Made by a program: the position numbers and the translations under genes. A stretch of 64,000 bases of DNA from assembly GCA_023382535.1 (NCBI GenBank), contig JAHDWA010000036.1, positions 1 through 64,000 of the forward strand, read 5' to 3'. Under the pieces are notes generated by a model. That model was not told where the DNA came from. It made no database searches and saw nothing but the letters and a program-made list of their open reading frames with translations. Source of the DNA: Anaerolineae bacterium (lineage in GTDB: Bacteria; Chloroflexota; Anaerolineae; 4572-78; J111). Of the stretch, positions 61,204-64,000 are shown one piece after another (positions within the stretch are counted from its first letter, which is position 1; each line of letters opens with the position of its first letter).

Positions 61204-63366
61204 ATGTCACAAATGTGCCCGAATTGCAGCTTTGATAACCCGGATGAGGCCCAGAAATGCAGCAATTGCCCGTCGCCCTTACGGGGATTGCTGGGCTATC
61301 GGACCACGCTGGGCGGGCGCTATCAGGTTATCAGTGTGTTGGGTTGCGGGGCCATGGGAGCAGTCTATCTGGCCGAAGATAAACGCCTGGTAGGCCGGCG
61401 CTGCGCGATTAAGGAAAACCGGCCCGATCCCAACGCCGGCCCCGAATACCAGTCCCAGGCCCGTGATCAATTTTTGGCCGAAGCCAGCGTTCTGGGCCAG
61501 CTCGATCATCCCGGTCTGCCTAAGGTGTCAGATTATTTCATCGAGGATGAGCGCCAATACTTGGTGATGGATTATGTCGAAGGAGAAGACCTCGAAAGTA
61601 CCTTGCTGCGAACCCGGCAGCCCCAGCCTGAGGACTCGGTGCTGTATTGGAGCGACCAGGTATTGGATGCGCTGGCCTATTTGCACAACCGGCGTCCTCA
61701 GCCGATTATTCATCGTGACATCAAGCCGGCCAATATCCGGGTGAATCTCCAGGGCAAGGCCAAATTGGTTGATTTCGGCCTGGTGAAATTACTGGATAGC
61801 AACAACCCCAAAACCAAAGCCGAACTACGTGGCATCGGCACACCGGCCTATGCTCCCCTGGAACAGTTCGCCAGCAGCGACGACCATACCGACGCCCGTT
61901 CCGACATCTACGCCCTGGGCGCAACTATGTACCACCTGCTAACGAATCTTTACCCGCCGGATGTCCATCAACGCTTGCTGAATCCGGAGCTGCTGACTCC
62001 GCCCCGCCGGCTCAATCCACTGCTAACAGAAAGTACCGAGCGGGTTATTTTGCAGGCGATGGAGATTTATCCCAACCAGCGCTTCCAATCCGCCGAGGAC
62101 ATGCGGCTGGCCCTACGGACACCGGCCACCAGCACCACGACCATGCCGGCCCCCAAACCTGCCTCTCCCCGCAAATCGGCCGCTCCTGTCTCGGCCTGGT
62201 TGTTTGGCCTGGTCGGACTGCTGGTGGTGCTGCTCATTTTGGGCAGCGTCTCCTATTTGCTCTTCGGCCTTGAGGGCAACAATGAGGCCGTGGCCCAAAC
62301 GGCAATTATCACCGAGGGAGAGCCGACTTTCACCCCAACCCCATTGATTGTGCAATCCCTGGGCGACGCGCCCACCGATACGCCCACGCCCGTGGTGGAA
62401 GCTCCAACGGCCACGGAAGAACCTGCCCCTGCCGCTACCGACACGCCCACGTCGGAACCAACCACCAGCCCGCTACCGACGCCGACCCCCCGTGTTACCA
62501 CTGCCGCTGCTGCTCCTGCCGCTGGCGTCCCCGCTTCATCTCTCGTCGGCACGATTGCCTATCCGGTTTTCAACGGCACGGATTTTGATATTTATTTCGG
62601 CCAGGCCGATGGTTCCGGGACACGGCTCTACCGCAAAAATGCCAGCCAGCCGGCATTTAGCCCCGATGGGTCGCGCATCGCTTTTCACTCCTGGCGGCTT
62701 GACTCCTGGGGGTTGACCACGATGAGTGTTTCGGGGGCCAATCCCATCATTGTCGCCAATTTTGTCGAAGATCAACTGCCGACGTGGAGTCCCGACGGCA
62801 GCGAAATTGTTTTACTTTCGCGCCGCGCCGGGGATCGCAAATCTCGTTTAATCCGGGTGGGTAGTTTTCAGGATCGAACTGAAGGGGTGGTGATTGGCGA
62901 AGGCGAGTATCCGACCCTGGGTCTTGATGGCCGCCTGGTCTTTAAAGGCTGGGGCAATACCGCGCCGGGGCTGCGCAGCGCCACGATTTCCCTGGGCGAT
63001 ATACAAGTGCTGACCTCTTCTGACCGAGATACCGCGCCGGCCCCTTCGCCCGATGGGCAGAAAATTGCCTTCATGTCGCAGCAGGAAGGGAACTGGGATA
63101 TTTACATCGTCAGTGCCAACGGCTCTAATTTGCAGCGTCTGACCGACGACCCGGCCGAAGACGGCCTGCCGGCCTGGTCGCCCGATGGTAAGGTGCTGGC
63201 TTTTGCCAGCTACCGGGGTGGTTCCTGGGGCATCTGGGCGATGACTCCGACCGGCGCTGACCAACAACTGCTCTTTGAGATGGAAGGCTCGCCCGATGGC
63301 TTTGTTGGGCGCGATAGCAATACCAGCCGGGGCTGGACCGAGGAAAGAATTAGCTGGACCAGGTGA
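61204..63366 (+). CDS. Ser/Thr protein kinase with zinc ribbon and PD40 propeller sensor
   Basis: The 720 residues have an N-terminal zinc ribbon (CPNC...CSNC, Cys5/8/19/22) and a protein kinase domain (about 39-300): glycine loop LGCGAMGAVYLA, Lys in CAIKENR, HRDIKPANI, DFGLVKLL and GTPAYAPLEQ. A membrane helix (about 333-355), a Thr/Pro stalk and a C-terminal PD40 propeller follow (GSRIAFHSWRL; PTWSPDGSEIVLLSRRAGDR; DGLPAWSPDGKVLAFASYRG). The propeller lies outside the cell and is the likely sensor; the kinase signals inside. The FHA-cyclase at 11.7 kb is a possible downstream reader. The RBS is weak (GGTGGATA). Confidence 0.93.
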   Translation: MSQMCPNCSFDNPDEAQKCSNCPSPLRGLLGYRTTLGGRYQVISVLGCGAMGAVYLAEDKRLVGRRCAIKENRPDPNAGPEYQSQARDQFLAEASVLGQLDHPGLPKVSDYFIEDERQYLVMDYVEGEDLESTLLRTRQPQPEDSVLYWSDQVLDALAYLHNRRPQPIIHRDIKPANIRVNLQGKAKLVDFGLVKLLDSNNPKTKAELRGIGTPAYAPLEQFASSDDHTDARSDIYALGATMYHLLTNLYPPDVHQRLLNPELLTPPRRLNPLLTESTERVILQAMEIYPNQRFQSAEDMRLALRTPATSTTTMPAPKPASPRKSAAPVSAWLFGLVGLLVVLLILGSVSYLLFGLEGNNEAVAQTAIITEGEPTFTPTPLIVQSLGDAPTDTPTPVVEAPTATEEPAPAATDTPTSEPTTSPLPTPTPRVTTAAAAPAAGVPASSLVGTIAYPVFNGTDFDIYFGQADGSGTRLYRKNASQPAFSPDGSRIAFHSWRLDSWGLTTMSVSGANPIIVANFVEDQLPTWSPDGSEIVLLSRRAGDRKSRLIRVGSFQDRTEGVVIGEGEYPTLGLDGRLVFKGWGNTAPGLRSATISLGDIQVLTSSDRDTAPAPSPDGQKIAFMSQQEGNWDIYIVSANGSNLQRLTDDPAEDGLPAWSPDGKVLAFASYRGGSWGIWAMTPTGADQQLLFEMEGSPDGFVGRDSNTSRGWTEERISWTR

Positions 63367-63384
63367 AAAACGATAAGCTTAACG

Positions 63385-63693
63385 TTACCGTCCCAGCAAG
63401 AGCAAAATCCCCGCTACCAGGGCCAGCAGCGCCATCACCAGCGCCTGGCCCTGGAAACTAAAGCCGAACAGCCCCAGCAGGCCGGTTAGGATGAACCAGA
63501 TTCCGGCCAGGACCAGGCCAAGATTCTGGTTTAATCTGATTGCCGAGCGCCGCCCCCCGCGCTCGGCCAGGCTGAGAACCAAAACTACCAGGCCCACCAC
63601 CAGCAGCAGGTGGATTAACCCGCCAAAGGTATAGTTGCCAATAACCCCCAGGAGCCACAAAATCAGGAGAATGACAAAGATAGCAACCAGCAT
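63385..63693 (-). CDS. Small membrane protein, lmo0937/DUF5670-like
   Basis: The 102 residues have a first part that fits the lmo0937/DUF5670 family (MLVAIFVILLILWLLGVIGN YTFGGLIHLLLVV): two membrane helices within residues 1-45. A second hydrophobic pair follows (about 56-100: NLGLVLAGIWFILTGLLGLF; MALLALVAGILLLLG), so this is a four-helix version. Small stress-linked membrane proteins of this family have no known biochemical role. It is convergent with the kinase gene and follows the response regulator gene by 9 bases. Confidence 0.8.
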   Translation of the reverse strand: MLVAIFVILLILWLLGVIGNYTFGGLIHLLLVVGLVVLVLSLAERGGRRSAIRLNQNLGLVLAGIWFILTGLLGLFGFSFQGQALVMALLALVAGILLLLGR

Positions 63694-63702
63694 CGTTCCC
63701 TC

Positions 63703-64000
63703 CTACAATAACCCTAATTCCTGCGCCCGCAGGGCCGCCTGAGTGCGGTCGCGGGCGCCAATTTTTTGCAGGATAGTGGTGACGTAATTTTTAACGGTGC
63801 CTTCAGCCAGGCTGAGCTTGAGGGCAATCTCGCGGTTGGTCAGGCTCTGGCCCATCAGCCGCAGGATTTCCACCTCGCGCTCCGACAGGGGTTCGGGTAA
63901 GGCTGAGTCCAGGGGCCGGGCGGGGGGTGCCAGCCGGGCAAACTCGGCCACCACTTTGCGGGCAACAGAAGGCTCGATGAGCGCGCCCCCGGCGGCCACC
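63703..64000 (-). CDS. LuxR-type DNA-binding end of a response regulator (partial at right edge)
   Basis: The frame is open to the window edge. The visible 98 residues hold a linker (AAGGALIEPSVARKVVAEFA) of the kind found after REC domains of NarL/FixJ regulators, and then the LuxR HTH: LSEREVEILRLMGQSLTNRE IALKLSLAEGTVKNYVTTIL. The receiver domain lies beyond 64000. The start at 63999 would be a GTG, but it is more likely an internal Val. Regulators of this type act with a sensor kinase, probably encoded further right. Confidence 0.88.
   Translation of the reverse strand, partial: VAAGGALIEPSVARKVVAEFARLAPPARPLDSALPEPLSEREVEILRLMGQSLTNREIALKLSLAEGTVKNYVTTILQKIGARDRTQAALRAQELGLL

Overview
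The window reads as bacterial chromosome from a Chloroflexota-type organism, most likely Anaerolineae. This is inferred from gene style, not from a marker gene. The supporting features are a large BTAD (SARP-like) AAA regulator, many membrane-anchored proteins with Thr/Pro stalks, PD40 (TolB-like) propellers including one fused to a Ser/Thr kinase, an MFS-spermidine synthase fusion, and a dnaB/dnaD/dnaC-type replication cluster. GC is fairly high except for an AT-rich island at about 5.5-6.5 kb and a lower-GC restriction-modification block at 19-22 kb. No rRNA, tRNA or CRISPR array was found. Usable promoters follow TTGCCA/TTGACA, 16-18 bp, TATAAT.

Layout. 0-8 kb: a BTAD regulator and its probable target, a BBE-type flavoprotein, with SARP-like direct repeats between them; a broken vapBC locus; an ORF interrupted by TGA; gdhA. 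8-17 kb: envelope and signalling genes (Pro-rich membrane protein, DUF218 protein, FHA-GAF-adenylate cyclase, acpS, an orphan Flp pilin, two stalked membrane proteins behind a structured leader). 17.8-19 kb: primary sigma factor. 19-22 kb: a controller/endonuclease/methyltransferase operon with a divergent palindromic control region. 22-32 kb: MFS-spermidine synthase, two tatA genes, a heme-motif propeller protein, a VIT-vWA protein, a hydrolase. 32.4-33.7 kb: rdgB and a frameshifted DUF4258/YgiT toxin-antitoxin pair.

33.9-50.2 kb is an ABC efflux-type island: three paralogous FtsX/MacB permeases of about 800 residues, one ATPase, one HlyD-like lipoprotein adaptor, a TetR regulator, a PD40 propeller protein and a phosphofructokinase homologue that has lost its catalytic motifs. 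A PfkB kinase and a lipoprotein phosphodiesterase lie within it. 50-53 kb holds a rhodanese, an SDR without the catalytic Tyr/Lys pair, an E1-like (ThiF/MoeB) protein and a JAMM peptidase, suggesting sulfur-carrier or ubiquitin-like chemistry. 53-57 kb is dnaB, a DnaD-domain protein and a DnaC-like loader with two fused AAA+ domains. 57-64 kb holds a DUF151 nuclease-like protein, a lipoprotein, two GT4 glycosyltransferases, a kinase-propeller fusion, a small membrane protein and the end of a LuxR-type response regulator.

The most distinctive unexplained feature is in the intergenic DNA. Many gaps hold short-word repeat arrays that fold back on themselves (9.8, 13.6, 30.3, 32.4, 41.3, 43.4, 47.7, 50.2, 51.6, 53.3, 55.5 kb). 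Three of the gaps (42.6, 54.8, 61.1 kb) hold compact cloverleaf-like elements with an outer stem enclosing two hairpins, and a third palindromic family recurs at 14.4, 38.3 and 58.0 kb. One such array appears to have been absorbed into a signal-peptide coding region (39.8 kb).
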